Assembly: GCA_026991215.1 (NCBI GenBank)
Contig: JALXBY010000123.1
Coordinates: forward strand, 1 to 6,763
Reading direction: 5' to 3'
DNA from: Anaerolineales bacterium
Lineage (GTDB): Bacteria > Chloroflexota > Anaerolineae > Anaerolineales > DRMV01
Length of the DNA stretch: 6,763 bases
A program made the position numbers and the translations under genes. Below the pieces are notes generated by a model. The model worked only from the letters and a program-made list of their open reading frames with translations. It was not told the origin of the DNA and searched no databases. Positions 5,738 to 6,763 of the stretch are shown here, in pieces (position 1 is the first letter of the stretch; every line of letters starts with the position of its first letter).

Positions 5738-6763
5738 TTACGGGCAGGCCGGGTCGTCCGGGAATTCCTCGCACCACCAGTCGGGCAGTTGGGGCTGCGA
5801 GGGCGGTGGAGGCGTCGGTGTAGGGTTGCCCACACAGCGGTAGCGGCACAGGTTCTTATCCCACGTGCACTGCTGGAAGACCCCGCGGCCGGGGCATATC
5901 CACGGGTACTGACCATTTCCGGTTTGACGGCACGTCAGGTCCGGCGCGGTGCACAGGTTGGCCGGGGCCTGGTTGGTGTCGGGTTTCCCATCGCCGTCGG
6001 AATCCCACTGGTCCGGGTAGCCGTCGTTATCCGTATCCCAGGAATCCACCTTGCCGTCGCCGTCCCGGTCCCACTGGTCGGGCAGGCCATCGCCGTTGGT
6101 GTCCCAGGCGTTGGGTTTGCCCGTACCGAAGATGTCCCAGGCGTCCACGCGCGTGTCGCCATTGGTATCCCAGGCATCGGGTTTGCCGTCCCCGTCCCTG
6201 TCCCAGGCATCCCGCAGTTTGTCCCCGTTGGTGTCCCAGACGTCGGGCTTGCCATCGCCATTGGTGTCCCAGGCGTCTTCGGTGCCGTTGCCGTCGGTGT
6301 CCCAGGTGTCCGGCTTGCCGTCGCCGTCGTCGTCCCAGGCGTCGGCTTTGCCGTTGCCGGTGGTATCCCAGGCGTCGGGTTTGCCGTCACCATCCCGGTC
6401 CCAGGCATCCACTTTGCCGTTGCCGTCCTTATCCCATTGCTCAGGTTTCCCGTCGCCGTCCTTGTCCCAGGCGTCGGCCTTGCCGTCGCCGTTGGTGTCC
6501 CAGGTATCCGGTTTGCCGTCGTTGTCCTCGTCCCACTGGTCGGGCTTGCCATTCCCAGTGGTATCCCAAGCATCAACCCGACCGTCGAAGTTCCGGTCCC
6601 ATTGGTCCGGCTTGCCGTTGCCGTCGGTGTCCCAGGCGTCTTTGCGGCCATCGAAGTTGGTATCCCACTGGTCGGGCTTGCCATCGCCGTTGGTGTCCCA
6701 GGCGTCGATTTTGCCGTCCAGGTTGGTATCGCCGATGTCGGGCTTGCCGTCGCCGTCTAAGTC
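5738..6763 (-). CDS. Calcium-loop repeat protein with Cys-rich C-terminus, 5' truncated
   Basis: The minus frame is open from the TAA at 5738-5740 to the right edge, giving 341 visible residues; the start and any signal peptide are outside. Visible residues 1-264 are 24 tandem 11-residue units, consensus D-T-N-G-D-G-K-P-D-A-W. D-x-(N/D)-x-D-G-x-x-D is the calcium-binding loop seen in thrombospondin type 3 repeats and EF-hand/dockerin loops. Residues 265-310 form a Cys-rich module with Cys at 271, 278, 290, 299, 306 and 310. A Pro/Thr linker follows (314-327, PTPTPPPPSQP), then a tail with Cys331 and Cys340 ending DDPACP. Even Cys number, Pro linker, acidic repeats and lack of hydrophobic stretches point to a secreted or surface protein that folds with calcium; this is inference. 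A GTG at 6412 is an internal Val codon (GKVDAW), not a start, because repeats continue in frame before it. Specific function is unknown; adhesion or a structural spacer is possible. Confidence 0.88.
   Translation of the reverse strand, partial: DLDGDGKPDIGDTNLDGKIDAWDTNGDGKPDQWDTNFDGRKDAWDTDGNGKPDQWDRNFDGRVDAWDTTGNGKPDQWDEDNDGKPDTWDTNGDGKADAWDKDGDGKPEQWDKDGNGKVDAWDRDGDGKPDAWDTTGNGKADAWDDDGDGKPDTWDTDGNGTEDAWDTNGDGKPDVWDTNGDKLRDAWDRDGDGKPDAWDTNGDTRVDAWDIFGTGKPNAWDTNGDGLPDQWDRDGDGKVDSWDTDNDGYPDQWDSDGDGKPDTNQAPANLCTAPDLTCRQTGNGQYPWICPGRGVFQQCTWDKNLCRYRCVGNPTPTPPPPSQPQLPDWWCEEFPDDPACP
5972..6763 (-). repeat. 33-bp coding tandem array, 24 units, continues past the window
   Basis: Twenty-four consecutive 33-bp units are in perfect register with no insertion or deletion, each encoding 11 residues. 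Trp ends 22 of the units; the first unit ends IG and the last ends TN. Codons vary freely at third positions (GAC/GAT, GGC/GGT/GGG, AAA/AAG, CCC/CCG), so protein sequence is better kept than DNA. Units with weakened calcium ligands include 6203-6235 (DTNGDKLRDAW), 6137-6169 (DTNGDTRVDAW) and 6104-6136 (DIFGTGKPNAW). Confidence 0.93.

Noticed and set aside
5738..6412. Start of the repeat gene at the GTG at 6412
   Set aside because: The GTG is the Val of an ordinary repeat unit, and identical repeats continue in frame up to the window edge.
5935..6684. Second minus-strand open frame of 249 codons, rich in Thr, Pro and Gly
   Set aside because: It is a shifted frame of the same array. The Asp-x-Asn-Gly-Asp-Gly frame has a meaningful ligand pattern with silent codon variation and a Cys-rich end, whereas this one does not.
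5678..6760. Long plus-strand open frame of 360 codons, rich in Val, Gly, Pro and Ala
   Set aside because: It is the antisense of the 33-bp repeats. An in-register array without stops in one unit stays open in several frames. It has no ribosome binding site, overlaps the hairpin, and its repetitive sequence only mirrors the Asp/Gly/Trp repeats.
5972..6763. CRISPR array (regular repeats of about 33 bp)
   Set aside because: Units are contiguous with no unique spacers, vary at third codon positions, and translate into a coherent 11-residue motif.

Overview
The window is GC-rich bacterial DNA with tightly packed genes. It probably comes from a Chloroflexota (Anaerolineae-like) genome. That placement is inferred from the style of the genes: a thioredoxin-like/cyclophilin fusion, a membrane/GAF protein with a 'YRKQR' helix-turn-helix-like end, and a secreted protein ending in a Pro-rich linker and 'DDPAC'. 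There is no rRNA or other marker gene to confirm it.

Layout. Positions 2-1365 carry the 3' part of a thioredoxin-like/cyclophilin-like protein, followed after 23 nt by an inositol-monophosphatase-family phosphatase. After 30 nt comes a 630-residue polytopic membrane protein (1396-3288) with a GAF-like domain and a helix-turn-helix-like C-terminus. The short gaps and lack of terminators suggest these three are one plus-strand operon that begins outside the window. A 76-nt gap at 3289-3364 holds a clear extended -10 promoter. It drives an S9-family serine peptidase (3365-5218) and probably the small four-helix membrane protein after it (5276-5671). A 13-bp hairpin at 5675-5707 closes this unit and also lies just past the stop of a convergent minus-strand gene.

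The minus-strand gene (5738 to beyond 6763) is the most unusual part. Its visible 341 residues contain 24 uninterrupted 11-residue units of the type D-x-(N/D)-G-D-G-K-P-D-x-W, a calcium-loop signature related to thrombospondin type 3 repeats. A Cys-rich module, a Pro/Thr linker and a short Cys-containing tail follow. The frame stays open to the right edge, so the N-terminus and any signal peptide are not visible.

The genes do not form an obvious single pathway. The first three look like housekeeping or regulatory functions, the peptidase is probably a cytoplasmic peptide-degrading enzyme, and the repeat protein is probably extracellular. I saw no tRNA, rRNA, CRISPR array, insertion sequence or phage gene. 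No stretch over 300 bases lacks a gene.
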